A stretch of DNA of 64,000 nt from Paenibacillus_E allorhizoplanae. GTDB lineage: Bacteria; Bacillota; Bacilli; Paenibacillales; NBRC-103111. Every line of letters starts with the position of its first letter. Position 1 is the first letter of the stretch. The notes beneath the pieces were generated by a model that was given only the letters and a program-made list of their open reading frames with translations, was not told the DNA's origin and did not search any database. This document shows positions 36,718-45,244 of the stretch, piece by piece. The stretch covers positions 1 through 64,000 of the forward strand of contig NZ_CAKMMW010000019.1 in assembly GCF_927798215.1 (NCBI RefSeq), written 5' to 3'. Position numbers and translations under genes: made by a program.

Positions 36718-37674
36718 GTGGGCGTGTATACGTATGACCCCTTAGCAGATTACGTAATTGGTGTTGATGTAGGAGGTACCAAGATCAACGCTGGCCTTGT
36801 GAATGCACAAGGTGAAGTTTTGTGTATGGTTAGTTTGCCGACGATGGCGGGCGAAGCAAGGACAGTGGAACGCATTGAACAAGTCATTCGCGAGTTGATC
36901 GCGGAGTGTGAAGGATCAATCCCGAGCCTATGTTTAAAAGGGATTGGTGTTGGAAGTGCAGGGCAAATCGATTGGGCAAGAGGCTCGATTCGCTCAGCAT
37001 CTGAGCTGATTCCCGGTTATGCGGGAACGGCACTTAAGGACATTCTTCAGGAACGCTTTCAGCTGCCTGTCATCATCGATAACGATGTAAATGTGCTGGC
37101 TCTGACAGAGAAATACTTGGGAGCGGGACAAGGTGTGGAACATTTTCTATGCCTTGCACTAGGGACTGGTGTTGGCGGTGCACTCGTTGTGGATGGCCGT
37201 CTGGTCCACGGCGCATGGGGCGGTGGCGGTGAACTAGGCCACATATCGGTTGATTTCGGTGGTATTCCTTGTTTATGCGGTGGAATTGGATGTTTGGAGC
37301 AATATGCCTCAGGGACTTCGATTGCGAGGCGTATGCGCGAGAAGCTTGACCACATGGGTATCGTGGAGGAAACCGTGGATACACGGGAAGTGTTTGCTCG
37401 TTGGCATGCGGGGGATGAGACAGCGAATGAGCTTATGCAGGAAACCGTGGCTGCGCTAGGATCGGCCATTGCTTCCTTAATTCATATGTGTAATCCCTCG
37501 TTAATCGTGATCGGTGGCGGGGTAGCTGAAGCAGGCGATCTCCTGTTTGAAGAGCTACGGAAAGAAGTAGCACGAAGAACGATGCCTTCGATGCTGGGAG
37601 GTGTTCGTATTGAGCCAGCGTATCGAGGGAATTGGAGCGGTATGATTGGCGCAGCACTGCAATGGTGGGAATGA
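36718..37674 (+). CDS. nanK: ROK family kinase, probable N-acetylmannosamine kinase
   Basis: A 318-residue sugar kinase. DVGGTKINAGLV (about 17-28) is the ATP-binding motif, and GHISVDFGG-CLCGGIGCLEQYASG carries the ROK zinc site (His and three Cys) and signature. The catalytic Asp is in IIDNDVNVLAL. By position after nanA and nanE it should phosphorylate ManNAc, the step between the two. The GTG start at 36718 follows GGGGGGAG closely; a GTG at 36724 is an alternative. ROK sequences do not fix substrate, so glucokinase activity cannot be excluded on sequence alone. A terminator follows 35 bp later, ending the operon. Confidence 0.87.
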   Translation: MGVYTYDPLADYVIGVDVGGTKINAGLVNAQGEVLCMVSLPTMAGEARTVERIEQVIRELIAECEGSIPSLCLKGIGVGSAGQIDWARGSIRSASELIPGYAGTALKDILQERFQLPVIIDNDVNVLALTEKYLGAGQGVEHFLCLALGTGVGGALVVDGRLVHGAWGGGGELGHISVDFGGIPCLCGGIGCLEQYASGTSIARRMREKLDHMGIVEETVDTREVFARWHAGDETANELMQETVAALGSAIASLIHMCNPSLIVIGGGVAEAGDLLFEELRKEVARRTMPSMLGGVRIEPAYRGNWSGMIGAALQWWE

Positions 37675-37709
37675 ACGTCATAGAAGAACGAGTATAGATG
37701 AGAAGTCAG

Positions 37710-37749
37710 CCTCTGTTTTATCGTATAACGCGATAGACCGGAGGTTTTT
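37710..37749 (+). terminator. Intrinsic terminator after nanK
   Basis: CCTC...TATCG pairs with CGATA...GAGG, enclosing TATAACG, and is followed by TTTTT. It separates the import/catabolism operon from the sialidase gene. Confidence 0.75.
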
Positions 37750-37759
37750 ACGTATTTAA

Positions 37760-37965
37760 GCATGAATATCGTGAAGGATGGTCAAAAAAGAGCCCCTGAA
37801 AGTCAAGTTCGAGGGATTATCAAGGAAGAAAAGTCGCTCTATGATAGAGCTAGTCGGGCAGGTGGATGCCTGTTCACGAATAGGCGGAAGGGAGGTAGCT
37901 TGCAAGCTAAGGTTGGGAAAAGGAAAAGAAACGCCAATAAATGAGTGAGAGGAAGGTAATGATTA
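37760..37965 (+). promoter_or_regulatory. Structured leader region of the sialidase gene
   Basis: About 200 bp contain several potential hairpins: GCTCT-ATGAT-AGAGC (37836-37850), CAGG-TGGATG-CCTG (37859-37872) and a perfect 14-bp palindrome TAGCTTGCAAGCTA (37896-37909). The palindrome directly follows GGGAGG, which could also serve a short TTG-started leader peptide of 14 codons. I do not recognise a known riboswitch, T-box or attenuator, nor a convincing promoter. The palindrome may instead be an operator. Confidence 0.4.
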
Positions 37966-39615
37966 ATGACTACGCTAACGAAGGTTATTCGACTGATGCT
38001 CTGTATGACCGTACTTATGACGGCGTTCACCTTTCAAGGCAACTCCGCAGAGGCATCCGTTCCTACAGGTGTGCTGAACTATGCGATCAATAGCACATTC
38101 AATGGGACGTCAGACTATGTGGACAAAACGGCAGATCGCAATGTGGTTTCATCACTAACTCAGGGCTCTATCTCGGTAAAGTTTAAATCGACGAGCACAG
38201 CGGTTGCCAAGACGTTCCTCAGTGTATCAGACACGAATGATCCTTCAAGTAATTTATCTTTTACCATGAATAATGGGACGGTTTACTTCGAAAATCGAGA
38301 AAATGGTACTTATGCCACGCAGCTCAGTGCTTCAGGAACCTATAATGATGGGAATTGGCATACAGCTGTACTCACTGTTGGCTCCTCTGGAACAAAAATT
38401 TACGTGGATGGCTATCAAAAAGCGAGTTCGACATCAACAAGCTTCTTCACCAATGTGACGAATATTACTGGCATGTGGGTGGGGCGAAATGTAGATAGCG
38501 GTGGTGGCCAGTGGTACTATTCGGGTACACTTGATTATGTGAACGTTTACAATGTGGCTCTGTCAGCGGCCCAAGTCAAAGAGTTAGCGTTCCTTAACGA
38601 ACAAACGCTGTTTACGACTAGCGATGGCTTGGGCTATGGCCAGTATCGCATACCTAGTATTGTCGTAAGTGCAAGCGGCACGGTGCTCGTTGCGGCAGAA
38701 GCTCGTACCGGCGGAGATCAAACGCCAACGGATATCGTCTTTAAGCGCAGCACGGACGGTGGAACAACGTTCTCGAGTCAAGTTATTTTGGCGCCTGGTA
38801 AATCGCAGGGCTACGCGGAAATGAACCCCATGCTCATCGCAGAGAATACGGGCACGAGAGTCCACCTTCTGTGGAGTAGATGGATCTGGGGGAACTGTCA
38901 GTACTTCATCCGTACGAGTACCGACGACGGCGTAACTTGGGGAGCTGCGCAAGATATAACGTCTGTCCTGACACCTTACAAAACGGTTGGCAACGCGAAA
39001 TATTTTGCTAACTTAGCAGGCGCTGGCATGGGGCCAGGCCACGGGATTCAAATGAGTAATGGCGTACTACTCGTTCCTATTTATATCACGACGTCCAATT
39101 GGACGAATTCAACCGTGGCCTCCATTTATAGCACGGATAATGGTGTGACATGGAATGCAGGCTCGAAAGTACCGAATCCATCTGGTTTTTCACTTATCCA
39201 CGAGAATATGATGGTACAGCTGTCCAATGGTATGCTGATGACGAATATGCGGAATCCGGGCAGTGATTATCGAGCTGTATCAACCTCCACGGGGGTTAAT
39301 GGTACTTGGAGCACACCCGTATCGGATACGACCTTGATCGACCCCATCGTGGCAGGTAGTTTACAACGGTATGATGCTTCTACGATTCTGTTCACGAATC
39401 CAGCAAATACGAGTACACGAACCAATATGACGATTCGGATGAGCAACGATGATGCGGCAACGTGGTATAAATCCAAAGAAATCTATGCGGGAACGAATGG
39501 TTACTCGGATATTGGTGTTGCCCCGGATAAAACCATTTTCGTCCTGTACGAGAAGCCTGCGGGCAGCAAAATAGCATTAGCGCGCATGAGTAAAGCGTGG
39601 ATTGAAGCGCCGTAA
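37966..39615 (+). CDS. nanH: Secreted sialidase with LamG domain (GH33)
   Basis: A 549-residue exported sialidase that would release sialic acids from host or environmental glycans. A signal peptide (1-30, ending near SAEAS) is followed by a LamG/concanavalin-type domain (about 45-205) and a six-bladed sialidase propeller. GQYRIPSIV holds the arginine of the triad, and four Asp boxes are visible: STDGGTTF, STDDGVTW, STDNGVTW and the weaker SNDDAATW. GYSDIGV fits the catalytic tyrosine region, and VLYEK may carry its Glu partner. GAGGAAGG precedes the ATG. It lies just downstream of the sialic acid import and catabolism operon but behind a terminator, and has its own terminator, so it is probably transcribed separately. 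Confidence 0.93.
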   Translation: MTTLTKVIRLMLCMTVLMTAFTFQGNSAEASVPTGVLNYAINSTFNGTSDYVDKTADRNVVSSLTQGSISVKFKSTSTAVAKTFLSVSDTNDPSSNLSFTMNNGTVYFENRENGTYATQLSASGTYNDGNWHTAVLTVGSSGTKIYVDGYQKASSTSTSFFTNVTNITGMWVGRNVDSGGGQWYYSGTLDYVNVYNVALSAAQVKELAFLNEQTLFTTSDGLGYGQYRIPSIVVSASGTVLVAAEARTGGDQTPTDIVFKRSTDGGTTFSSQVILAPGKSQGYAEMNPMLIAENTGTRVHLLWSRWIWGNCQYFIRTSTDDGVTWGAAQDITSVLTPYKTVGNAKYFANLAGAGMGPGHGIQMSNGVLLVPIYITTSNWTNSTVASIYSTDNGVTWNAGSKVPNPSGFSLIHENMMVQLSNGMLMTNMRNPGSDYRAVSTSTGVNGTWSTPVSDTTLIDPIVAGSLQRYDASTILFTNPANTSTRTNMTIRMSNDDAATWYKSKEIYAGTNGYSDIGVAPDKTIFVLYEKPAGSKIALARMSKAWIEAP

Positions 39616-39625
39616 ATGTAATAGA

Positions 39626-39657
39626 GGGAGCCATGCATTTGATGCAGGGCTCTTTTC
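39626..39657 (+). terminator. Intrinsic terminator after sialidase gene
   Basis: GAGCC-AT-GCAT pairs with ATGC-AG-GGCTC and runs into TTTT. Confidence 0.8.
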
Positions 39658-39701
39658 TATTTGTTAAATGTCATTTAATATTACTTCTGATGTTATATAT
39701 A

Positions 39702-39730
39702 TTGACAAAAATCAATGAACTGCTTAATAT
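39702..39730 (+). promoter_or_regulatory. Sigma-A-type promoter of AraC gene
   Basis: TTGACA (39702-39707), a 17-bp spacer and TAATAT (39725-39730), 43 bp before the start codon. Confidence 0.65.
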
Positions 39731-39772
39731 AATGCTTTAATAAGCTTCACGAATCGGAGAGGTGAGCTAGCC

Positions 39773-40594
39773 ATGAAAGAGTGCTTGACGGATTCGACGA
39801 TTGGATATGTCCCTTTGCAACCAGAAATGGCGTGGCATACTGCTGAATATCAAGAATATAAAGCTTTTGGCGATGCACATCATATCCCTGCTTTATTTTA
39901 TCAATTTCGCTCCAAAGACGTGGGGGCTCCAGATTTTGTTGCCATTCCGGACGGTCATGTGGACATGTTATTCTGCTGTGACGCTAATCAGCCTGCTATC
40001 CAAGTGTATGGCTCCGTGCTTTCCAGACACACGATCACCCTGAAAAGAAATACCGACTACTTCGGTGTTCGATTTCTCTCCCTTCATGTAACCGGCAGCT
40101 CGAAGATTGATATGAAAGATTTAATTAGTCAATCATGCCCATTATCCGATTTCATCAAGATGAATACGAAGAGTGTTGAGCCGATTCTTATCGCAGCAAC
40201 GTTTACTGAAAAAATACGCTTGTTCCAGGAAATTCTCGGTGAAGTTCTAACGATTCAGCAGGATTCACGCTTAGTGCGCTTTGCCCTGAATCAGATGATT
40301 TTGGCGAAAGGGAACGTGAGTGTAAAGGATTTGGCGGCAGAAACTTCTTATTCGGAGCGTTATCTTCGTAAGCAATTTGAGCATTTTGTTGGCCTATCCC
40401 CCAAAGTGTTTTGCCAGATCACGAGATTCCAGCACGCCTTGAACGGGTTGATCGCCACGCCACAAGCCTCCGCGATTTGGGACAGCATTTCAGAGCATGC
40501 TTTTTACTATGATCAAGCTCATTTCATTAATGAGTTCAAGAAGTTTTATCAAGAAACGCCGCATGCCTGGATGAAGCGTTCTTTGCAAGGGTAA
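39773..40594 (+). CDS. AraC family transcriptional regulator with DUF6597-like N-terminus
   Basis: A 273-residue regulator. Its N-terminal half (about 15-150) has the AIPDGHVDMLFCCD... VYGSVLSRHTITLKR... YFGVRF pattern of the DUF6597-type AraC subgroup, not a cupin of the usual sugar-sensing type. The C-terminal AraC domain includes VSVKDLAAETSYSERYLRKQFEHFVGL and YYDQAHFINEFKKF. GAGAGGTGAG stands before the ATG and a good sigma-A promoter lies upstream. It sits in tandem ahead of the copper amine oxidase, which it might regulate, but there is no direct evidence for this. Confidence 0.87.
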   Translation: MKECLTDSTIGYVPLQPEMAWHTAEYQEYKAFGDAHHIPALFYQFRSKDVGAPDFVAIPDGHVDMLFCCDANQPAIQVYGSVLSRHTITLKRNTDYFGVRFLSLHVTGSSKIDMKDLISQSCPLSDFIKMNTKSVEPILIAATFTEKIRLFQEILGEVLTIQQDSRLVRFALNQMILAKGNVSVKDLAAETSYSERYLRKQFEHFVGLSPKVFCQITRFQHALNGLIATPQASAIWDSISEHAFYYDQAHFINEFKKFYQETPHAWMKRSLQG

Positions 40595-40780
40595 TGGAGA
40601 GAGGGCCACATTGTGTGATCCTTTTTAGCTGGTGCTGCAGATAACTCCCAGACATTTTCCTGGTTTTATTGTCAAATAACCTAACATAAGGACCGATTTT
40701 TCCAATATTTTCGTTCACCCTTCTAGTATACTAACCACATCGAGATGAACTTCACTCCACAACAGAAGGGGACTACACGA

Positions 40781-43069
40781 ATGAAAATGATGAATTCTTT
40801 GAAAAAAAGCGTAATTGTTGGCACGATGCTGACATTGGCGATCACGCCATTCCTGCCATTTGGTTCGCATCAAGCTTATGCACATGGTGGCAGCTTTGAA
40901 GACGAGTATAAGGCGTTACGGCCAACGCTTGAGGAATTTGGAGCAGCGGTGTATTGGGATGAAACGTCGAAGACGATTCAAGTCGTGAAAGATGGCAAAG
41001 TAGCTCAGCTTCATTTGAACAGTGCCAATGTGAAAGTGAATGGTTCGGAGCGGACACTTGCTGGGCCCGTTGTAATGAAGAATGGAATCACCTATGTGTA
41101 TCATGATTTTATCAATGACATTTTCCAATCTGACGTAACTTCAAGTGTTCAAATTTCAAAAGATACCAACCCATTAAATCCGCTAACCGCTCAAGAGATT
41201 GAGAAGGCAGTCAGCATTGTCAAAGGATCTGGAAGTTACAAAGAGTCCTTGCTCTTTACGGAAATCTCGTTGAAGCCACCGGCGAAAAGCGATGTGTGGA
41301 ACTATGTATTGGAAGGCGAAAGAAATAAGCTGCTACCTAGAGTAGCTGAATTCGTAGCGTTGGATGGTAAGCAAGTCATTGAGGGTGAAGTGAATCTTGC
41401 GGATGGGAAGCTGACCAAGTGGGAAACCAAGGAAGGCGCGCAAGGCATGGTTACGCTAGACGATATGATTACGGTGCAGAGTGTCATTGAAGGGGATGCA
41501 GCGTATGCCCAAGCCATTGCGAAGAGAGGCATTACGGATATCAAAAAAGTGGTGACGACCCCTTTGACGGTTGGCTATTTTGGCGGCGAGGATGATCTGG
41601 TTGAGGATGCACGACTCTTGAAGGTTGTTTCTTATTTGGATACAGGGGATGGCAATTTCTGGGCGCACCCTATTGAAGATCTAGTGGCCGTTGTTGATTT
41701 GGAAAAGAAACAAATAATAAAGATTGAGGATAATGGGGTTATCCCAGTTCCAATGCAAGCAAATCCGTATGATGGTCGTAATTTTGCGGACAAGCTAGCC
41801 CTGAAGCCGCTTACGATTGAGGAATCATCGGGTAAAAATTACGATTTAACAGGCAATATGATCTCCTGGGGGAACTGGGATTTCCATCTGAGATTGGATA
41901 GTCGAGTTGGCCCCATTCTTTCGACAATGACGTATAACGATCAAGGAGAAAAGCGGAAAATCATGTACGAGGGCTCACTCGGCGGGATGGTCGTCCCTTA
42001 TGGGGATCCGGATATTGGTTGGTACTTCAAAACGTATTTTGATTCCGGGGAGTATGGCATGGGGACCCTTACATCATCTCTTGTCAAAGGAAAGGATGTT
42101 CCTGACAACGCGGTGTTGCTAGATGCAGTCACGGCAGACACGCAAGGCAATCCACGCACCATTCCGAATGCGATAGCTGTTTTCGAACAATATGCGGGAC
42201 CCGAGTATCGCCACGATACGATGTCGGCGCAAGGAACGGATAGCAAAGAGCGTAGAGAATTAGTTGTTCGCTGGATCTCAACGGTGGGAAATTATGATTA
42301 TATTTTCGACTGGGTGCTGCAACCGAACGGTACGATCAAAATCGATGTAGGCGCCTCCGGGATTGAAGCGGTCAAAGGTGTCGTAACTACCAACATGCAC
42401 GATGCAACGGCTGCCGATGATACGAAATATGGCACATTGCTTGATAAAAATATCGTAGGCACAACGCACCAGCATATATATAATTTTAGACTCGATATGG
42501 ATGTGGATGGGGAAAATAACTCTTTAACGGAAATTGATCCAAAAGTCGCTGAGAATATGGATGGCGGACCTCGTAAAAGTGTCATGATCACCGAGCACAA
42601 AACCGTTAAAACCGAACAAGAAGCAACTCAAAAATTCGATCCATCCACGATTCGAATTCTAAGTAATCCGAATAAGGAAAATAAAGTGGGTAATCCGGTC
42701 TCTTATCAAATCATTCCTTTTGCTGGTGGAACACACCCGATTGCGAAGGGAGCTCTGTTCAGTGCTGACGATTGGCTTTTCAAGCGCGCAGGCTTTATGG
42801 ATAAGCAAATTTGGGTGACGACATACAATCCGGATGAGCGTTATCCAGAAGGTAAATACCCGAATCGTACTGCGAAGGATACAGGCTTAGGTCAATTCAC
42901 AGCTGACAATGCCTCGATCGAGAATACAGATGACGTGGTATGGATCACAACGGGTGCTACCCATGTGGCTCGAGCGGAAGAATGGCCGATTATGCCAACG
43001 GAATGGGTACACGCGATGTTGAAGCCGTGGAATTTCTTCGACAATACGCCAACCATGAATTTACCTTAA
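40781..43069 (+). CDS. Secreted copper-containing primary amine oxidase
   Basis: A 762-residue exported enzyme that oxidises primary amines to aldehyde, ammonia and hydrogen peroxide. A signal peptide (1-36, ending near AYAHG) is followed by a copper-amine-oxidase N-domain (about 45-130) and the catalytic region. All key residues are visible: catalytic base Asp421 in YFDSGEYG, the TPQ cofactor precursor Tyr505 in VGNYDYIFDW, copper ligands His563 and His565 in THQHIYNF, and the third His in TGATHVARAEEWPIMP. The protein ends with the conserved FFDNTPTMN. ATG 40781 follows AAGGGGA by about 8 nt; an upstream in-frame start at 40745 lacks one. It is monocistronic and could liberate nitrogen from amines outside the cell. 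Confidence 0.95.
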   Translation: MKMMNSLKKSVIVGTMLTLAITPFLPFGSHQAYAHGGSFEDEYKALRPTLEEFGAAVYWDETSKTIQVVKDGKVAQLHLNSANVKVNGSERTLAGPVVMKNGITYVYHDFINDIFQSDVTSSVQISKDTNPLNPLTAQEIEKAVSIVKGSGSYKESLLFTEISLKPPAKSDVWNYVLEGERNKLLPRVAEFVALDGKQVIEGEVNLADGKLTKWETKEGAQGMVTLDDMITVQSVIEGDAAYAQAIAKRGITDIKKVVTTPLTVGYFGGEDDLVEDARLLKVVSYLDTGDGNFWAHPIEDLVAVVDLEKKQIIKIEDNGVIPVPMQANPYDGRNFADKLALKPLTIEESSGKNYDLTGNMISWGNWDFHLRLDSRVGPILSTMTYNDQGEKRKIMYEGSLGGMVVPYGDPDIGWYFKTYFDSGEYGMGTLTSSLVKGKDVPDNAVLLDAVTADTQGNPRTIPNAIAVFEQYAGPEYRHDTMSAQGTDSKERRELVVRWISTVGNYDYIFDWVLQPNGTIKIDVGASGIEAVKGVVTTNMHDATAADDTKYGTLLDKNIVGTTHQHIYNFRLDMDVDGENNSLTEIDPKVAENMDGGPRKSVMITEHKTVKTEQEATQKFDPSTIRILSNPNKENKVGNPVSYQIIPFAGGTHPIAKGALFSADDWLFKRAGFMDKQIWVTTYNPDERYPEGKYPNRTAKDTGLGQFTADNASIENTDDVVWITTGATHVARAEEWPIMPTEWVHAMLKPWNFFDNTPTMNLP

Positions 43070-43093
43070 AAGATGTTGGACACGTCTCTCGGT

Positions 43094-43290
43094 GTTTAAC
43101 TGGAAAACCTCCATCTATTTTCACTCGAAAAGCCTGATATAGCTGATTAGATGGAAAAAGTACAGTTAAAATACCCGTGATCGGCTGTTTCAGCCAAATC
43201 AGGCCATATTAACTGTACATAATCCATCTAGTTGATTGGATTTGATAAAAACAGGGAGGATTAGCTGGAGTTTTTACAGTTAGATGTGTG
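43094..43290. repeat. Four-unit palindromic intergenic repeat, copy C
   Basis: Units at about 43094-43122, 43145-43173, 43208-43234 and 43259-43286, with cores at 43100, 43151, 43213 and 43265: spacings 51, 62 and 52 bp. Unit 1 is TTTAACTGGAAAACCTCC and so on, unit 4 TTAGCTGGAGTTTTTACAG. It occupies the gap between the convergent amine oxidase and AraC genes. Confidence 0.87.
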
Positions 43291-43330
43291 CTTGGAGGTT
43301 CTCGGCGGCACCGTGACCGTTGCGGCTAGA

Positions 43331-43359
43331 AAAGAAGCTGATCATAGATCAGCTTCTTT
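43331..43359 (-). terminator. Terminator overlapping the end of the AraC gene
   Basis: A perfect 13-bp inverted repeat AAAGAAGCTGATC / GATCAGCTTCTTT with a 3-nt loop; on the minus strand the stop codon of the AraC gene lies in the loop. T-rich sequence flanks both sides, so it may act in both directions. Confidence 0.8.
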
Positions 43360-44160
43360 GTCATTTCCCCGCCAATTGCCATGGCGGTAATCGGAAGGGG
43401 TAGTGCCCGTCGTGCTTTTGAACATACGCGCAAAATGAAACGAGTTCTTGAAACCGCAGCGCATAGCGATTTCGCCAATGGCTAAGCCGGTTTGTATCAG
43501 TAATTCGTTGGCTCGCAGAATGCGATAATTCCACACGAATTTAATGGGTGTGATGCCCTCGTGTTTACGGAACAAGCGAACCAGATGTTCAGGGGACAAT
43601 CCGACCTCATCCGCAATGCCTTCCAGCGAGAGATGATCATGGAAGTGATGCTCAATATACTGCTTCGCATGTAGAATCGTAGGATGCGTATGTTGCATAT
43701 GATTGTTAGTCGATTCCGCAATAAATAATTGAATAGCCGCTAGTCCTAAGCTGCAAAGGGTCTCTGAGGTCGCATTGTAGCGCAATCTTAAGGAAATTAA
43801 GATGTCCGTTAAGCGATTCATCTCTTCACTTATAGCTTGTGTATGTGGCAATTGCTCCAATTGGTCGCGTTGCTGCTCCGTAAGTTCACCAACATGAACG
43901 GCTATCCAGCGATGCCAAGTTTCTTGCTCTTTCGCGAACAAGAACTGTTCCTGATGACCAGGCTTCAAGAGGATCACTTGTCCAGGCTGAATCCTATGCG
44001 AAACCTCATCAATATGCACGGTCATGGAGCCGGTATGCAGCAAAACTAGTTGCAGATCCGCCTGTACACGGGGACCAAACCGACTGCCCGGTGGATAGAC
44101 AACGGTTCCGCCAACGGCAGCTCGTACTTTGGGGATGTCAATTATGGATTCTGATGTCAT
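43342..44160 (-). CDS. AraC family transcriptional regulator
   Basis: A 272-residue regulator with an N-terminal cupin sensor (about 15-100, including VVYPPGSRFGPRVQADLQLVLLHTGSM) and a C-terminal AraC domain (about 165-265: LSLEGIADEVGLSPEHLVRLFRKHEG and IGEIAMRCGFKNSFHFARMFKS). It is divergent from the second PhyH gene (167 bp between starts), which is its probable target. The stop codon is embedded in the terminator hairpin. No ligand is evident. Confidence 0.9.
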   Translation of the reverse strand: MTSESIIDIPKVRAAVGGTVVYPPGSRFGPRVQADLQLVLLHTGSMTVHIDEVSHRIQPGQVILLKPGHQEQFLFAKEQETWHRWIAVHVGELTEQQRDQLEQLPHTQAISEEMNRLTDILISLRLRYNATSETLCSLGLAAIQLFIAESTNNHMQHTHPTILHAKQYIEHHFHDHLSLEGIADEVGLSPEHLVRLFRKHEGITPIKFVWNYRILRANELLIQTGLAIGEIAMRCGFKNSFHFARMFKSTTGTTPSDYRHGNWRGNDKEADL

Positions 44161-44327
44161 GAGCGAGATCCTTTTCGATGATTTAATGAAAGAGATTGAT
44201 ACTGTTCACTAACGGTTGAATATCAATTACAGATACATAATCGTCAATCACAGCCATGTTCGGAATGGGAGTGCGACTGTATGCTAAGTATATAGCTCGA
44301 GCTTATATTTTGAAAGGGGAATGGGAT

Positions 44328-45092
44328 ATGCAAAGTCAAGTTAAGGATCGTTTGGCACCGTTAGGGGAAAAAGAATTGGCATTTTTTCATGAGCATGGGT
44401 ACTATTTATTGAAAAAAGGGTGCAGTGAAGATCTTGTTGATGCCTTTAATGGACACATTCACTCGATACGCTCAGCTGATGAGATAGCCGAATGGGCGCT
44501 CCCCAAAAAAGGCGGTCAGCATGTAACAGATAAGGACCGATTCTCAGTGCGATTATTTAATCCACATAAGCATGACGGCTTCTCGCGACAAATCATGAAA
44601 CTCCCTGTCGTGCGAGGTGCGCTTGCTCAAATGATGGGGGACGAGGCCGTTTGTGTGCAAAGTATGTACTTCTATAAGGAGCCGGGCTCCCCAGGGCAAG
44701 CGCCGCATCAGGACTACTACTATATTAAAGATGACCCCAAGTCCATGATTGCTGCTTGGATTGCTTTGGAGGAAGTCGTTGATGAAGAGAATGGCTGTTT
44801 ATGGGTAATCCCAGGTACACACAAGTTAGGGTTGCTTCCACATGGGAAAGTAACGAATCTCGAAGAACATGAAAGCTGGACAGATGAAACTGAAGGTGTG
44901 GATTTGAGTCGAGAGATTCCAGTTATTATGGAAAAAGGGGACATTTTATTTTTCCATGAGCTGCTCATTCATTCCTCCTACAAAAATCGCAGCAAGGATC
45001 GCTGGCGCCGTTCGTATGTGTGTCATTATATTCGGAATGATTCCACGGTCTTGTTCCGGGAAGATCTACGTGTCAAATATCCACTATATTAA
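44328..45092 (+). CDS. Phytanoyl-CoA dioxygenase (PhyH) family protein
   Basis: A 254-residue Fe(II)/2-oxoglutarate oxygenase-like protein. The iron ligands are visible as His and Asp in APHQDYYYIKD and the distal His in LFFHELLIHSSYKNRS, with an Arg-rich strand (DRWRRSYVCHYIR) behind it. The family opening FFHEHGYYLLKKG is near residue 20, and WVIPGTHKLGLLPHG is another typical motif. ATG 44328 follows AAAGGGGA at 7 nt; the upstream start at 44256 has none. It is only distantly similar to the PhyH protein at 3516 but has the same divergent AraC partner arrangement. Substrate unknown. Confidence 0.87.
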   Translation: MQSQVKDRLAPLGEKELAFFHEHGYYLLKKGCSEDLVDAFNGHIHSIRSADEIAEWALPKKGGQHVTDKDRFSVRLFNPHKHDGFSRQIMKLPVVRGALAQMMGDEAVCVQSMYFYKEPGSPGQAPHQDYYYIKDDPKSMIAAWIALEEVVDEENGCLWVIPGTHKLGLLPHGKVTNLEEHESWTDETEGVDLSREIPVIMEKGDILFFHELLIHSSYKNRSKDRWRRSYVCHYIRNDSTVLFREDLRVKYPLY

Positions 45093-45101
45093 TTCAGTCA
45101 G

Positions 45102-45137
45102 AGCAGCCTTGCATCTTCAGATGAGGGCTGCTTTTTA
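45102..45137 (+). terminator. Intrinsic terminator after PhyH gene
   Basis: AGCAGCC-TTG-CATCT pairs with AGATG-AG-GGCTGCT around TC, followed by five Ts. Confidence 0.88.
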
Positions 45138-45190
45138 TTACAACGGTCTCTCATTCTGCGAAAAAGTAATAACATCCCTATGGAAATCCT

Positions 45191-45199
45191 TGCTATAAT
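45191..45199 (+). promoter_or_regulatory. Extended -10 promoter of ABC-2 operon
   Basis: TGCTATAAT is an extended -10 element (TGnTATAAT) 45 bp before the ATPase start codon; no clear -35 is present. Confidence 0.55.
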
Positions 45200-45244
45200 G
45201 GATGAGATTTAGATCGGACTATCGCAACTAAAGGGGAGAGCGCT

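Noticed and set aside
37762..37944. 60-codon basic open frame ahead of the sialidase
   Set aside because: No ribosome binding site near its ATG (the only GGAGG is 17 nt away and belongs to the terminator), no recognisable domain, and it lies in a structured leader.
37760..37965. c-di-GMP riboswitch or T-box in the sialidase leader
   Set aside because: The conserved core sequences of these families are absent.
4486..44260. Shared ATCGTCAAT 9-mer in both PhyH/AraC intergenic regions
   Set aside because: A 9-mer match between two regions of about 150 bp is expected by chance fairly often, and flanking bases do not match.
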